A program made the position numbers and the translations under genes. DNA of 33,551 nt, from contig JAJYXQ010000016.1 in the NCBI GenBank assembly GCA_021796385.1, positions 1 to 33,551 of the forward strand. The letters are read 5' to 3'. The notes under the pieces are model-generated. The model was not told where the DNA came from. It saw only the letters and a program-made list of their open reading frames with translations, and did no database searches. Of the stretch, positions 1-9,390 are shown in pieces; the stretch's first letter is position 1, and each line of letters opens with the position of its first letter. This DNA comes from Thermoplasmata archaeon. Lineage in GTDB: Archaea; Thermoplasmatota; Thermoplasmata; Lutacidiplasmatales; UBA184.

Positions 1-890
1 GTCTAGATTGGCCTTTCACCCCTAAGCGCAGGTCATCCGAACGATTTGCACATCAGCACCGGTTCAGACCTCCACCTACCTTTCGGCAGGCTTCGTCTTG
101 CCCACGCTTAGATCGATTGGCTTCGGGCATCCCACCCATGACTACGGACGATCGCATCCCGCCTCTCGCCCCTTGCGGGGTTGCAGGCAGTCGGTTTCCC
201 TTCGGCTTTGCCGTTTGAACGGCCTAACCTCGCCATGGATTGGAACTCCCTGGCCCGTTATTCAAAACGGACGCACGGACTCTGTGTCCACCGGGTCGCC
301 CCGGCTTCGTTCCTTTGGAGCCACGTGCGGCTTATCGTCACCTGGTTTCAGGCATCTTTTCACCTCCCTTTTTAGGGCACTTTTCACCTTTCGCTCACGC
401 TACTAGTACGCTATCGGTCTCGAGACGTATTTAGGATCGGAAGTCTGTACCTCCCGGCTCCCCACGCGATTTCCAACGCGTGGTACTCTGGATACCTCCA
501 ATCTCCCTGCTGCTTTGCGCCTATGGGACTATCACCCGTTTTCGTCTGGCATTCCAGCCACGTTCGGCTTTAGCAGCGAGGGGGTGCGGAGGTCCGCAAC
601 CCCACATCATCCCCCGGTTTCCCGGGGGATTTCGGTTTGTCCTATGCCGTTTTCGATCGCCTTTACTGGCGGCATCTCGATTGATTTCTTTTCCTCCCCC
701 TACTAGAATGCTTTAATTCAGGGGGTTCCCTATCCGTAAGGATTGACCACTTGCGCGGTCCGGAATTCCGATTAGGTCATCCGGGGATCTTAGATTCCGT
801 GCGTCTACCCCCGGCATATCGCAGCTTGGCACGACCTTCATCGGCGCTCGAGCCTGGCCATCCCCCAAGTGACATAGTAACAGCTGTCTT
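1..890 (-). rRNA. rrl: 23S ribosomal RNA, 5' part (gene runs off the left edge)
   Basis: The reverse complement reads as the 5' domain of an archaeal large-subunit rRNA. The stretch around 820-870 reads on the minus strand as GATGAAGGTCGTGCCAAGCT, the conserved domain I segment close to the 5' end of 23S. Further left are conserved domain I/II segments. The gene starts near 880-895 by position of that motif, but the exact end is uncertain by about 15 bases. No 16S gene or tRNA lies upstream: the next gene, at 1078, points away. The 23S gene therefore appears to be its own transcription unit. All open frames inside this block are chance readings of rRNA. Confidence 0.95.
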
Positions 891-1077
891 TGACTCACTC
901 GCCAACGTCCAGGAACTGCGTGTGATTGGGACATCGGACCCTGCCCCTCTCGGCGGGATCCTCCCCACTTCCCCAGCAAGGGCCCCCCCTTACTGAGTGC
1001 ATCAGTCCGCGGAATTTGTGTTTCGCGGAAATTTACCATCCCCTCAACTCTATATAAAATCACGCCTTGGCTCGGCC
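891..1077. promoter_or_regulatory. Divergent 23S rRNA / M24 peptidase spacer with TATA box at 1050-1057
   Basis: The AT-rich TATATAAAAT at 1051-1060 lies about 24 bases before the ATG at 1078, the distance expected between an archaeal TATA box and the transcription start, so the peptidase mRNA is probably leaderless. The core TATATA is palindromic and could also be read towards 23S. A second AT patch (about 1028-1036) is another candidate for the rRNA promoter. The part next to 23S (900-990) is GC-rich and probably belongs to the precursor stem that flanks mature 23S; this is inference. Confidence 0.55.
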
Positions 1078-2172
1078 ATGCGCGACCGTATCAAAGCCAT
1101 CTTTGCCGCAATGAAGGACCCGCCGAACGTCATCCTCTTCGCAAACTCCTCGGAGCCGCACCTCGACCTGGGATTCTTTTACGTCACCGGCGTGCCGAGC
1201 GGTCTCTTTGAGGGCTCGGTCGCTGCGATCTACCCCGATGGCCGCTGCACCCTCCTCAGTTCCCCCCTCGAGGAAGAGAGCGCTCGCAAGGCCCCCGATC
1301 TCACCGTGGAAGTGGCGTCGACCCGCGACGAGTTGCGCAAGCAGATCCGGGACATCGTGGGAGATGCGAAGCGCGTGGGCATGAACTACCGGGAAGTGAC
1401 CCACGAAATGTACCGCGCTCTCAAGAAGTATGCGAAGGGGCGGAAGATGGTCGACGTTTCCGCGGCGGTGGCCCAAGCCCGCTCGGTGAAGGATAAGACG
1501 GAGGTCCAGCGGATCGCCAAGGCGGCGGCGATCGCTGCGACCACGGCGAAGGAGATCCCCTCTCTCCTCCGGAGCGGCATGACGGAACTCGAGCTTGCCG
1601 CGGAGGTCGAGCACTCGATGGGAAAGCACGGGGCATCAGGCCGGTCGTTCAATACGATCGTGGCCTTCGGACCGCACGGTGCGGAACCCCACTTCGATCC
1701 GACAAGCACGAAGCTGAAGGCCTCGACCACGATGGTGGTCGATTTCGGTGCGCTCTACCAGCGGTACTGCTCCGATGTCACCCGGTCGTTCGCGTTCGGG
1801 AAACCCCCCAAGGTCATGCGTGAGATACATGAGACGGTCGAAGCCGCCCAACAGGCCGCCTTCGACCTCATCCAGCCCGGTGTCCGGGGATGCGACGTCC
1901 ATGCTGCGGCGGCGAAGGTGATCGATGCGTCGAAGTGGAAGGGGCGGTTCATCCACGGACTGGGTCACTCGGTAGGTCTTGCCGTCCACGATCCCGGTGT
2001 CGGCCTGAGCCCGCGGTCGAAGGAGAAGCTGAGGGAAGGCATGGTGGTCACGGTAGAACCGGGCATCTACGTGCCCGGCGTCGGCGGGGTGCGGATCGAG
2101 GACGATGTCCTCGTGACGAAGAACGGGTACCGGATCCTCTCGGACGCCCCCCGAGGCTACATCGAGGTGTAG
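1078..2172 (+). CDS. M24 family metallopeptidase (Xaa-Pro aminopeptidase/dipeptidase-like)
   Basis: A 364-residue cytoplasmic aminopeptidase of the pita-bread fold, predicted to cleave Xaa-Pro peptide bonds. All five metal ligands of the family can be placed: D222 in MVVDFGALY, D233 in CSDVTRSF, H297 in HGLGHSVG, E327 in TVEPGIYV and E341 in VRIEDDVLV. Residues 1-130 form the creatinase-like N-terminal domain and 140-364 the catalytic domain. The ATG at 1078 was chosen over an upstream in-frame codon because a TATA box sits 24 bases before it and the protein then has the usual length. mtnA follows after 7 bases, so the two are probably cotranscribed. The family also includes prolidases, so the exact substrate is open. 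Confidence 0.9.
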   Translation: MRDRIKAIFAAMKDPPNVILFANSSEPHLDLGFFYVTGVPSGLFEGSVAAIYPDGRCTLLSSPLEEESARKAPDLTVEVASTRDELRKQIRDIVGDAKRVGMNYREVTHEMYRALKKYAKGRKMVDVSAAVAQARSVKDKTEVQRIAKAAAIAATTAKEIPSLLRSGMTELELAAEVEHSMGKHGASGRSFNTIVAFGPHGAEPHFDPTSTKLKASTTMVVDFGALYQRYCSDVTRSFAFGKPPKVMREIHETVEAAQQAAFDLIQPGVRGCDVHAAAAKVIDASKWKGRFIHGLGHSVGLAVHDPGVGLSPRSKEKLREGMVVTVEPGIYVPGVGGVRIEDDVLVTKNGYRILSDAPRGYIEV

Positions 2173-2179
2173 ATACCGT

Positions 2180-3178
2180 ATGCCTTCGGTCCAAGCGCTC
2201 TGGTTCGCCGACGGCAAGCTTTGCGTCATCGACCAACGTCGTCTCCCCTTGGACCGGGTCGTGCTCGAGCTCACCCAACTCAGCGAAGCGGCGGAAGCGA
2301 TCCGCAACATGACGGTCCGGGGGGCCCCCACGATCGGCGTGGCGGCGGCCTATGCCATGGTGCTCGCGCATGCGCAGGGAGGATACACCGCAGAGCAGGC
2401 CGCCGAGATCTTGCGGTCCACCCGACCGACGGCACACGACCTCTTCGTGGGGGTCGACATCGTGCGCAAAGCCTGGGAGGATGGTCGAGACGTCGTCAAG
2501 GTGGCGACCGACTACCGGAATTCCATTGTCGAACAATGCCATGCGATCGGGATCCATGGGGCACCGCTTTTCCCCCGGGACGCCAATGTGCTGACGCATT
2601 GCAATGCCGGGGCTCTAGCCACGGTAGAGTGGGGAACGGCTTTGGCACCCATACGGGTCGCCTGGCGGGAGGGTCGGCTTCCGCACGTCTGGGTGGACGA
2701 GACCCGGCCGTTGCTCCAGGGTTCGCGCCTCACCGCGTGGGAGCTCCGGGAGGAAGGCATCCCACACACCATCCTTGCCGATAATGCGGCGGGTTTCCTA
2801 TTGCAACGAAAGAAGGTCGACTTGGTCATCGTCGGCGCTGACCGGATTACGACCTCCGGGGACTTCGCCAATAAGATCGGCACCTATGAAAAGGCAGTGC
2901 TCGCGCACGAACACGGTGTCCCATTCTACGTGGCGGCGCCCTGGAGCACATTTGACCCCACGATCGAATCGGGAAGTGCGATCCCCATCGAGGAGAGGGC
3001 CCGGGAGGAGGTCACGACCTTCGGTGGGGTCCCGTCCGCGCCCGCCGATTCTCCGGCTTGGAACCCGGCGTTCGATGTGACGCCGGCGCGCTTGGTGACC
3101 GCCTTCATCACACCGGGAGGTATGGTCCGACCCGGGGACTTGAAAGCCTTCTTGAAGAACCGTGGGGAGGCCCACTAA
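2180..3178 (+). CDS. mtnA: S-methyl-5-thioribose-1-phosphate isomerase (MtnA / aIF2B-like family)
   Basis: A 332-residue member of the eIF2B alpha/beta/delta-like isomerases. MtnA converts methylthioribose-1-phosphate to the ribulose form in methionine salvage. Visible family signatures are NMTVRGAPTIG (residues 43-53), the catalytic cysteine C141 in THCNAGALAT, DETRPLLQGSRLTAWEL (173-189), and the catalytic aspartate D221 in GADRITTSGDFANKIGT. FDVTPARLVTAFITPGG is near the C-terminus. Both catalytic residues are intact, which argues against a translation factor subunit. In archaea the closest paralogue is ribose-1,5-bisphosphate isomerase; the conserved NMTVRGAP and the full length fit MtnA better. 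It starts 7 bases after the peptidase stop. Confidence 0.88.
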   Translation: MPSVQALWFADGKLCVIDQRRLPLDRVVLELTQLSEAAEAIRNMTVRGAPTIGVAAAYAMVLAHAQGGYTAEQAAEILRSTRPTAHDLFVGVDIVRKAWEDGRDVVKVATDYRNSIVEQCHAIGIHGAPLFPRDANVLTHCNAGALATVEWGTALAPIRVAWREGRLPHVWVDETRPLLQGSRLTAWELREEGIPHTILADNAAGFLLQRKKVDLVIVGADRITTSGDFANKIGTYEKAVLAHEHGVPFYVAAPWSTFDPTIESGSAIPIEERAREEVTTFGGVPSAPADSPAWNPAFDVTPARLVTAFITPGGMVRPGDLKAFLKNRGEAH

Positions 3179-3179
3179 C

Positions 3180-4115
3180 ATGTCCGAGACGCGAACTTCG
3201 AACTTCCCGAAGACTTTGCCGGCCTTTCTCTCAGAAGGGGACCCGACGACGGCAAAGGTTTACCTTGCTATCGCCCGGGCCGCTTCCCGGCTGGCCGACG
3301 AGCTTCCCTTGCATACGGGGATGGCAGGGGGGGTCAATCCATCGGGAGAATCGCAGGCCAAACTGGACGTCTTTTCGAATGACCTCTTCGCCGACGCGCT
3401 GCTGGAGACGGGTGTAGTAGGAGAAGTGGCCTCGGAAGAGATGGAGGAGCCCCGCCGTTCGAACGCTCCAGCCGAGGAGTCCCTCGCCGTGGCCATGGAC
3501 CCCTTGGACGGCTCTTCGAACATCGTAACCAACAGTCCCCTCGGATCCATCTTCGGCATCTGGCGCGGACGTCTGCCTCAGAGCGGGCGCCGCCTGGTCT
3601 CGGCCATGTTCGTCACGTACGGGCCTCAGTTGACGCTCTGCTTCAGTCACGGGAACCGGGTCTGTCAGTTCGTGAAGATGCGGATAGGACCGCAGGCCGG
3701 CGAATTCGTCCTGGCATCCGAAGGCATGCGACTTCCCGATCCCCCGGAGGTGTACGGGTTCGGAGGGGAGAGGAACAAATGGACGCCCCGGGTCGAGGCA
3801 TTCGTCCGCTCCCTCGAAGAGCGGGGGCTCAAGCTACGTTACGGGGGTACTTTCATTGGAGACTACAACCAGGTCCTTCGACGGGGGGGCATTTTCGCCT
3901 ATCCCGAACTGAAGGGGCGACCCAACGGAAAACTGAGGATACTCTACGAGAGTGCGCCGGTAAGCTACCTGACCGAGCTTGCCGGAGGGGCTTCAACCAC
4001 CGGGCGGGGCTCGATGCTGGATATCACTCCGACCACCTTGGCCGAGACCGCACCGTGTTACATTGGCAATAGGAACCTTGTCCGCGAGGTGGAGGAGCAG
4101 TTTGCCCGATCGTAG
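3180..4115 (+). CDS. fbp: Fructose-1,6-bisphosphatase, class I
   Basis: A 311-residue sugar phosphatase that hydrolyses fructose-1,6-bisphosphate in gluconeogenesis. The metal/phosphate site is clear: ASEEMEEP near residues 84-91 and [11 protein letters not shown] at 105-115 (the DPLDGSSN signature of class I FBPases). [21 protein letters not shown] with [20 protein letters not shown] forms the sugar-phosphate half. It is slightly shorter than bacterial FBPase I. The ATG at 3180 follows the mtnA stop by one base and has a GGGGAGG ribosome-binding stretch about ten bases upstream; an in-frame ATG at 3162 lies inside mtnA and is less likely. Class I FBPase is patchy in archaea, where the class V FBP aldolase/phosphatase is the norm. 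Confidence 0.9.
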   Translation: MSETRTSNFPKTLPAFLSEGDPTTAKVYLAIARAASRLADELPLHTGMAGGVNPSGESQAKLDVFSNDLFADALLETGVVGEVASEEMEEPRRSNAPAEESLAVAMDPLDGSSNIVTNSPLGSIFGIWRGRLPQSGRRLVSAMFVTYGPQLTLCFSHGNRVCQFVKMRIGPQAGEFVLASEGMRLPDPPEVYGFGGERNKWTPRVEAFVRSLEERGLKLRYGGTFIGDYNQVLRRGGIFAYPELKGRPNGKLRILYESAPVSYLTELAGGASTTGRGSMLDITPTTLAETAPCYIGNRNLVREVEEQFARS

Positions 4116-4181
4116 GAAGGGGACCCGCGACTGACCTCCACCGGTCGCATCCTGTATTCCCCCGAAAGAATCGAGAGCGCC

Positions 4182-4190
4182 AATTTTATA
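4182..4190 (+). promoter_or_regulatory. TATA box of the sdh operon
   Basis: AATTTTATA in the 101-base gap after fbp is centred about 28-30 bases before the ATG at 4217. This spacing suggests a leaderless or near-leaderless transcript for sdhA and argues against the upstream GTG at 4202. Confidence 0.5.
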
Positions 4191-4216
4191 CTGATTCGGG
4201 CGTGGGGCTTCGTGAA

Positions 4217-5896
4217 ATGACCCTTTCTCACGATGTACTGGTGGTAGGAGCCGGCTTGGCCGGACAACGCGCCGCGCTGCAAGCCTTCCGAGCCGGGGTC
4301 GATGTCGGTGTGATCTCGAAGCTTCACCCGCTACGTTCGCACTCCGGCGCCGCACAGGGAGGCATCAACGCCGCTCTGGACCCAAAGGATTCCGTCCATG
4401 ACCACATCTATGACACCGTGAAAGGGTCGGATTACCTGGCCGATCAGGATGCGGTCGAGGTCCTTTGCAAGGAGGCCGGTCCGACTGTCATCGAGATGGA
4501 ACACATGGGCACGATCTTCAATCGTGCCCCGGACGGTTCGCTCGACCGGCGGGCGTTCGGTGGCGCTTCCTATAACCGGACGATATACTCAGCGGACCGG
4601 ACGGGACTGGCGCTACTGCAAGGACTCTACGAAGAGGTAGGACGCGACCCCAAGATCCATATCTACGAGGAGTGGGACGCGGTCGATCTCGTGGTCCGGG
4701 ATGGACGGGTCCAGGGCGTGGTCGCCATGGAACGCAAGAGCGGGAAGATCGAGGGCTTCGGTGCCAAGGCGGTCGTGATAGCCACTGGCCCCGCAGGTCG
4801 GGTCTATGGAAAGACCACGAACTCCCATGAATCGACTGGGGATGGCTGCGCGCTCGCCTACCGGGCGGGAGCGTACCTGAAGGACATGGAGTTCGTCCAG
4901 TTCCACCCCACCTGCCTCCCACACACATCGATCCTCATCACGGAAGGAGCCCGGGGCGAAGGCGGCATCCTACGGAACGCTAAAGGGGAACGTTTCATGG
5001 AGCGATATGCCCCGCACTTCAAGGACCTGGCCTCTCGGGATGTCGTATCGCGTGCGATCGTCACGGAGGTGAAAGAGGGGCGTGGTTTTCCCGATGGGAC
5101 CGTTCACCTCGAACTCATGCACCTCGGCAAGGAAAAGGTCGAGACGAAGCTCCAAGAGATCGTGGCCTATGCGCGAACCTTCGCCGGTATCGACCCGGTA
5201 GTCGAAGGTATCCCGGTCTACCCGGCCCAGCACTACATGATGGGAGGGATCTCCACGAATCCCAAGGGTGAAACGAACATTCCCGGGCTTTACGCGGCGG
5301 GCGAAGCGGCTTGTGTCTCGGTCCACGGTGCGAACCGGCTCGGGGCCAACTCGTTGCTTGAGACCCTCGTCTATGGTAAGATCGCTGGGCAGAATGCCGC
5401 CGAATACGCCAAGACCGCCGCGGCCAGTACCTTGGGCCAGACGGATGTGGATGCCACTACGGGGCGGATACATCAATTGGTCGAACGAAAGGAGGGAGAG
5501 CTCCCGGCGAAGCTTCGGGCAGAATTGCAGTCCACAATGGATGAACTCGTGGGGGTCTATCGCCACCCGGACGACCTTATCAATGCGGTGACCCGGGTCG
5601 CGCAGCTCAAGGAACGCTATCAAAACGTTCATGTGGCCGACAAGTCCTCGATCTTCAACCTCAACTTGGTGGAGGCCATCGAGCTCGGTCACCTGCTTGA
5701 TCTCGCCGAGGTGATCGTGACGGGAGCGCTCGCCCGCACCGAGTCGCGTGGGGCACATGTCCGCACGGACTATCCCAAGAGGGATGATGCAAAATGGCTC
5801 AAGCATACCCTCGCCCAGATCACGAAGGAGGGACCGAGCCTCACTTATCTTCCTGTGACGATCACCGAATATCAGCCGAAGGAGCGGGCGTACTGA
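4217..5896 (+). CDS. sdhA: Succinate dehydrogenase / fumarate reductase flavoprotein subunit
   Basis: The 559-residue flavoprotein that oxidises succinate to fumarate (or the reverse), with covalent FAD. The N-terminal dinucleotide fold is [13 protein letters not shown] (residues 9-21). The FAD-linking histidine is H42 in [11 protein letters not shown]. The active-site block [22 protein letters not shown] and the [10 protein letters not shown] segment supply the catalytic His and Arg residues. [13 protein letters not shown] is the conserved capping region near the C-terminal third. The ATG at 4217 was chosen over GTG 4202 because of the TATA box position and because the FAD fold then begins at the usual distance. 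sdhB follows after one base. It belongs to a three-gene sdhABE operon without the classical membrane anchors SdhC/SdhD. Confidence 0.95.
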   Translation: MTLSHDVLVVGAGLAGQRAALQAFRAGVDVGVISKLHPLRSHSGAAQGGINAALDPKDSVHDHIYDTVKGSDYLADQDAVEVLCKEAGPTVIEMEHMGTIFNRAPDGSLDRRAFGGASYNRTIYSADRTGLALLQGLYEEVGRDPKIHIYEEWDAVDLVVRDGRVQGVVAMERKSGKIEGFGAKAVVIATGPAGRVYGKTTNSHESTGDGCALAYRAGAYLKDMEFVQFHPTCLPHTSILITEGARGEGGILRNAKGERFMERYAPHFKDLASRDVVSRAIVTEVKEGRGFPDGTVHLELMHLGKEKVETKLQEIVAYARTFAGIDPVVEGIPVYPAQHYMMGGISTNPKGETNIPGLYAAGEAACVSVHGANRLGANSLLETLVYGKIAGQNAAEYAKTAAASTLGQTDVDATTGRIHQLVERKEGELPAKLRAELQSTMDELVGVYRHPDDLINAVTRVAQLKERYQNVHVADKSSIFNLNLVEAIELGHLLDLAEVIVTGALARTESRGAHVRTDYPKRDDAKWLKHTLAQITKEGPSLTYLPVTITEYQPKERAY

Positions 5897-5897
5897 G

Positions 5898-6893
5898 ATG
5901 ACGCAAGTCACGTACCAAATCCTCCGAAACGATGGGAAGGGGGGGGTTCCGCACTTCCAGAACTTCGTTGTCGAGATTGGGGAGACGGAGGCGATCCTCA
6001 CGGGGCTCATCAAGATCCGCAATGAACAGGACCCTACCTTGGCCGTCCGTTATTCGTGTCGGCAGGAGATCTGCGGCTCCTGTGCCATGCGGGTCAATGG
6101 AAAGAGCCGGCTCGTGTGTTCGCGGCTCGTGGGTACTGAGACCAAAACCCATAACAACACGATCCGGATCGAGCCGATGGCCAACCAGCCTGTTTTGCGC
6201 GATCTCGTGGTCGATCAGACCCCGTTCTGGGACCGATACCGGCACATCCGTCCTCACCTCATCTTGGATCCGGCAAACCCCTTGCCCCAGGGCAAGGAGT
6301 CCCGCATGACCCCGGAACAGGTGGACCAGTTCCGGGAAACCCCGCGGTGCATCGCCTGTGCCTCGTGCTACTCGGCATGCCCTGCGGTGGGATCCGACCC
6401 CGACTTCCTTGGGCCCATGGCCCTTGCTAAGCTCTACCGGTTCACGGTCGATCCCCGGGATGCCGCGTACCACGAACGATTGGAAGGGATCCAGAACCAG
6501 AAGCTCTGGCTTTGCCTTCGGTGCAACCTTTGTGTTGAGGCCTGCCCCAAGGATGTTCGACCCGCGGAGCGAATCGTGGACCTGAAACGCCTCGCCAATC
6601 AAGAAATTGGCAAGCGGGAACGGGGAAGCAAGCACTCGATCGGATTCCTCAACAATATCGAGCAAGGGGGCCTTCTCAACGAGACCAAGCTCGCGCGCGA
6701 TTCCCTGGGATTATTCGGGATGCTTGGCCAAGTGGGGAAAGGGTTCCAGATGATGCGTCATGGAAAGTCCCTCAAGAAGCATCCACCCATCCAAGGGCTC
6801 TCCGAGGTCCAAGCGATCTATGCCGATCTCAACAAGCCGGAGGATATCAAAGGGCGTGAACGACCGGTCGGGAAGGGGGTCAAAGGAGAATGA
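5898..6893 (+). CDS. sdhB: Succinate dehydrogenase / fumarate reductase iron-sulfur subunit
   Basis: A 331-residue electron-transfer subunit with three iron-sulfur clusters. The N-terminal [2Fe-2S] ligands are C54, C59, C62 and C74. The first ferredoxin-type set is C151, C154, C157 and C161 in CIACASCYSACP. The second is C206, C209, C212 and C216 in CLRCNLCVEACPK. Classical SdhB lacks the cysteine equivalent to C209 and holds a [3Fe-4S] cluster there. The extra cysteine suggests a second [4Fe-4S] cluster, as reported for the SdhE-type enzymes of Sulfolobales. The C-terminus is longer than the bacterial one by about 80 residues. The stop overlaps the sdhE start (ATGA), so translation is probably coupled. 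Confidence 0.95.
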   Translation: MTQVTYQILRNDGKGGVPHFQNFVVEIGETEAILTGLIKIRNEQDPTLAVRYSCRQEICGSCAMRVNGKSRLVCSRLVGTETKTHNNTIRIEPMANQPVLRDLVVDQTPFWDRYRHIRPHLILDPANPLPQGKESRMTPEQVDQFRETPRCIACASCYSACPAVGSDPDFLGPMALAKLYRFTVDPRDAAYHERLEGIQNQKLWLCLRCNLCVEACPKDVRPAERIVDLKRLANQEIGKRERGSKHSIGFLNNIEQGGLLNETKLARDSLGLFGMLGQVGKGFQMMRHGKSLKKHPPIQGLSEVQAIYADLNKPEDIKGRERPVGKGVKGE

Positions 6894-7789
6894 CAGTGAA
6901 AGTAGCATACTACCCAGGGTGCGTGGCGCAAGAGTCGGGAAGGGAACTTGACATGGCGACTAGGGCGGTGGCTGCGGCCCTCGGGATAGAGCTCGTGGAC
7001 TTCCCCACCTTCTCCTGCTGTGGGAGCGGCTTCATCGACGAAGCCAACATGACGCTCAACATCGCGCTCAACGCCAGGAACCTTGCTCTGGCGGAGCGGG
7101 CAGGGTTAAACACGGTGATGACCATATGCAGCACATGCCAAGGGATGCTGACTCATGCCCGCCACACGATGAAGCATGACGCCGTGGTCAAGGCAAGGGT
7201 CGACCAGACGCTAGGCAAGATCGGTTTCCAGTATCAGGGAACGGCGGTTCCAAAGCATCTTCTCCAGATCATTTCGGAAGACCTTGGAGGTGCCGAAATG
7301 CTGCGCCCCCTCGTGCGACGACCCTTGACCGGCACAAAGGTCGCGGCGTTCTATGGTTGCCACATCCTACGGCCCCATGATGTGATGAAGTTCGACGACC
7401 CCGAAGAGCCCCACACCTTCGAAGACATCATCAAGGTCTTGGGAGCGGAGCCCGTCTACTATCGAGGCCGAGTTCAGTGCTGTGGGTTCCCGATCCAGTT
7501 CGTCAAGCCCGAGACCGCACAGCGGATCGCGGGGAACCAGATCCGTGAGGCAAAGCAGGGTGGTGCCGATGCCATGGCCACGCCTTGCCCGTTGTGCCAC
7601 ATTTCCCTCGACACCTACCAGAAGGAAGCCGGGAAGGCCGTTGGGGAGGATCTCAACATGCCCGTCCTCCACTTTCCCCAACTGATCGGGATCGCTCTTG
7701 GGCTGGACCCGAAGACGTTGGGACTCCCCCGGCACATGGTGGATCCGCAACTGCTGTTGAATAAGGTCTCGGTATCGGTGCCGGCGTAG
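6890..7789 (+). CDS. sdhE: CCG-domain subunit of succinate dehydrogenase (SdhE / TfrB / HdrB-like)
   Basis: A 299-residue protein with two cysteine-rich CCG domains, as in heterodisulfide reductase subunit B and the archaeal SdhE. Domain 1 has C11, C43-C44-G, C80 and C83. Domain 2 has C157, C197-C198-G, C233 and C236. Both copies are complete. In SdhE-type enzymes this subunit replaces the haem-containing membrane anchors and passes electrons to quinone or a thiol partner; no membrane segment is visible here, so attachment is presumably peripheral. In methanogens the related TfrB uses CoM/CoB thiols, but the separate flavoprotein and iron-sulfur genes fit an Sdh complex better. It overlaps sdhB by 4 bases and closes the operon. 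Confidence 0.88.
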   Translation: MTVKVAYYPGCVAQESGRELDMATRAVAAALGIELVDFPTFSCCGSGFIDEANMTLNIALNARNLALAERAGLNTVMTICSTCQGMLTHARHTMKHDAVVKARVDQTLGKIGFQYQGTAVPKHLLQIISEDLGGAEMLRPLVRRPLTGTKVAAFYGCHILRPHDVMKFDDPEEPHTFEDIIKVLGAEPVYYRGRVQCCGFPIQFVKPETAQRIAGNQIREAKQGGADAMATPCPLCHISLDTYQKEAGKAVGEDLNMPVLHFPQLIGIALGLDPKTLGLPRHMVDPQLLLNKVSVSVPA

Positions 7790-7837
7790 GCGTCCCACGG
7801 GCTGAAGCGTTATCCGTTCGACCGCATGCTGGTCGGC

Positions 7838-7919
7838 GCTGAGGTAGCCTAGTCCGGTAAGGCGCTGGCCTTGAAAGCCAGTGGCGCAAGCCTCGGGAGT
7901 TCAAATCTCCCCCTCAGCG
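7838..7919 (+). tRNA. tRNA-Ser (anticodon UGA)
   Basis: A cloverleaf can be drawn. The acceptor stem is GCTGAGG (7838-7844) with CCTCAGC (7912-7918) and discriminator G7919. The anticodon stem is CTGGC/GCCAG around a seven-base loop with TGA at 7872-7874. There is a long variable arm typical of serine tRNAs, and a five-pair T stem GGGAG/CTCCC around TTCAAAT. No CCA is encoded and no intron is seen. Its 3' end is the attachment site of the element to the right, and the gene stays intact after integration. Confidence 0.95.
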
Positions 7920-7925
7920 CTTCCC
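7905..7925 (+). repeat. Left attachment core (attL) within the tRNA-Ser 3' end
   Basis: The 16 bases ATCTCCCCCTCAGCGC at 7905-7920 recur exactly at 20488-20503. The match continues to TCCC with one mismatch, giving 20 of 21. The site covers the 3' half of the T arm and the acceptor stem, the usual target of archaeal and phage tyrosine integrases. Confidence 0.85.
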
Positions 7926-7941
7926 CCGGCTGTTCGTTTAC

Positions 7942-7949
7942 TTTAAATA
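7942..7949 (+). promoter_or_regulatory. TATA box of the integrase gene
   Basis: TTTAAATA is centred about 29 bases before the ATG at 7975, consistent with a short-leader or leaderless archaeal transcript beginning just outside the tRNA. Confidence 0.5.
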
Positions 7950-7974
7950 CGGCCCCGACCATGTATCCATCTGC

Positions 7975-9336
7975 ATGGCGAAGAAGACCCGGGAAGGGTC
8001 GCCGGAAAGGGGCCACGGACGGGTCCATGAGTTGCTTGCCAATGACCCCAGAGTGCGGGAATGGCACGCAGAGAAGTCGCTCAAGTCCCGCCTGAGTGCG
8101 GACACCTACACTCGGATGCTGTGCCTCATCTCGGAGCGCGTGGGCATGACCCCTGAGGAGATCGTGACCACCGCCAAGAAGAGCCCGGACAAGCTACGGG
8201 TCCGCTTTGCGGAGTGCGCCTCGGCCTTGAAGAAGGATGGATGGCTCGACACTTCCGTCGCCAAGGGGTTCCTGATGGTCAAGGCCTACCTCAAGTATCG
8301 CCACGTCAGCACCGATGTCTTTCCCCCTCTCTCCTCCACGACCGGGGAGACGATCCAGAACGAGCGAGTTCCTACCCAGGAGGAGCTGGGTACGGTCCTT
8401 GACAAACTCTCCCTACGGGGACGGGTTGTTGCCCTCTTCATGGCCCACAGCGGGGTCCGTCCCCAGGTCGTCGGTTCCTATCAAGGGGAGAGTGGGTTGC
8501 GCCTGAGAGACTTGCCGGACCTCCAGCTTGGGGGGAAGACCCTATCCTTTAGCGAGACCCCGTTCGTCGTCCGGGTTCCCGCAAACTTGAGTAAGACGAG
8601 GACCGCTTACACGACCTTCGGGACCTCCCAGCAGGCCACCGCCCTCCTTGCCTACCTGAGTGAGCGCAGGGACTCCGGGGAGAAGCTGGGTCCCGATTCT
8701 CCGGTGGTGGCAGCACAGCCTACCCGAGGGGCGGCCCGGATGAGGCGGGAGAATGCGAGCTTCGCTAACGGTTTTCTGTCCACTTCCGTCCTCATGCGGG
8801 AGATTCACCGGGCCCTGACCTCCTCTCTCCCGGAGGGAGTCACATGGAGGCCCTATGTCCTCCGCTCCTACTGCTCGACCCGTTTGATGATGGCGGAGGG
8901 AGCGGGGAAGATGACCCGCGACCTCCGGGAAGCCATCTTGGGCCACGACACCGGAGTGTCGGGGCGCTACAATGTGGGCAAGCCCTGGGGCCCGGAGGTC
9001 CTCAAGGAAGCCCGGGCCCAGTACAAGCGAGCCGAGCCCTACCTGCTCACGACTGTGAAAGCTGAGGAGGGGAACGAGAACGCAACCCGCGTCATCCGAC
9101 TCCTCCTCGAAGCGCGTGGGGTCTCAAAGGAAGTGCTCGACAAGCACGACATCGGGTCCATGAGCGATGAGGAGATCGTAGCCCTCATTAAGACCGTTGG
9201 GGCCTCGACAGGGACGGAGAAGAAGACGCAAAAAGCCGTCCCGGTCGAGGAGGTTCCCAAGCTACTGGAGGAAGGGTGGGAGTTCATCGCCCCCCTCAAC
9301 GGGAAAATGGCGGTGCTAAAGGCCGCACTTCCATGA
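7975..9336 (+). CDS. Tyrosine-type site-specific integrase
   Basis: A 453-residue recombinase that would integrate and excise the element at the tRNA-Ser end. The catalytic residues can be followed: R162 in HSGVRPQVV, a beta-hairpin lysine near K207 in SKTRT, R297 in PYVLRSYCSTRL (with Y/H-x-x-R spacing), H324 in ILGHDTG and the nucleophile Y332 in SGRYNVG. Residues 35-125 form the SAM-like core-binding domain. About 100 residues follow the catalytic tyrosine and may bind arm sites. The gene is not split by the att core, so it stays whole after integration, unlike SSV-type integrases. It begins 55 bases after the tRNA. Confidence 0.92.
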   Translation: MAKKTREGSPERGHGRVHELLANDPRVREWHAEKSLKSRLSADTYTRMLCLISERVGMTPEEIVTTAKKSPDKLRVRFAECASALKKDGWLDTSVAKGFLMVKAYLKYRHVSTDVFPPLSSTTGETIQNERVPTQEELGTVLDKLSLRGRVVALFMAHSGVRPQVVGSYQGESGLRLRDLPDLQLGGKTLSFSETPFVVRVPANLSKTRTAYTTFGTSQQATALLAYLSERRDSGEKLGPDSPVVAAQPTRGAARMRRENASFANGFLSTSVLMREIHRALTSSLPEGVTWRPYVLRSYCSTRLMMAEGAGKMTRDLREAILGHDTGVSGRYNVGKPWGPEVLKEARAQYKRAEPYLLTTVKAEEGNENATRVIRLLLEARGVSKEVLDKHDIGSMSDEEIVALIKTVGASTGTEKKTQKAVPVEEVPKLLEEGWEFIAPLNGKMAVLKAALP

Positions 9337-9390
9337 GTAGGTCTTTGCATCCCGTTTCTATTTATGAACTCGCCGTCCTTGCCTAAATCC

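Noticed and set aside
98-1063. Several open frames of 60-120 codons on both strands at the left edge
   Set aside because: They lie in 23S rRNA and its precursor flank; the nucleotide sequence is conserved rRNA, not protein coding.
4970-6665. Long open frames antisense to sdhA and sdhB (up to 350 codons)
   Set aside because: They are antisense readings caused by GC-rich codon use; the sense strand has full catalytic motifs and the antisense has none.
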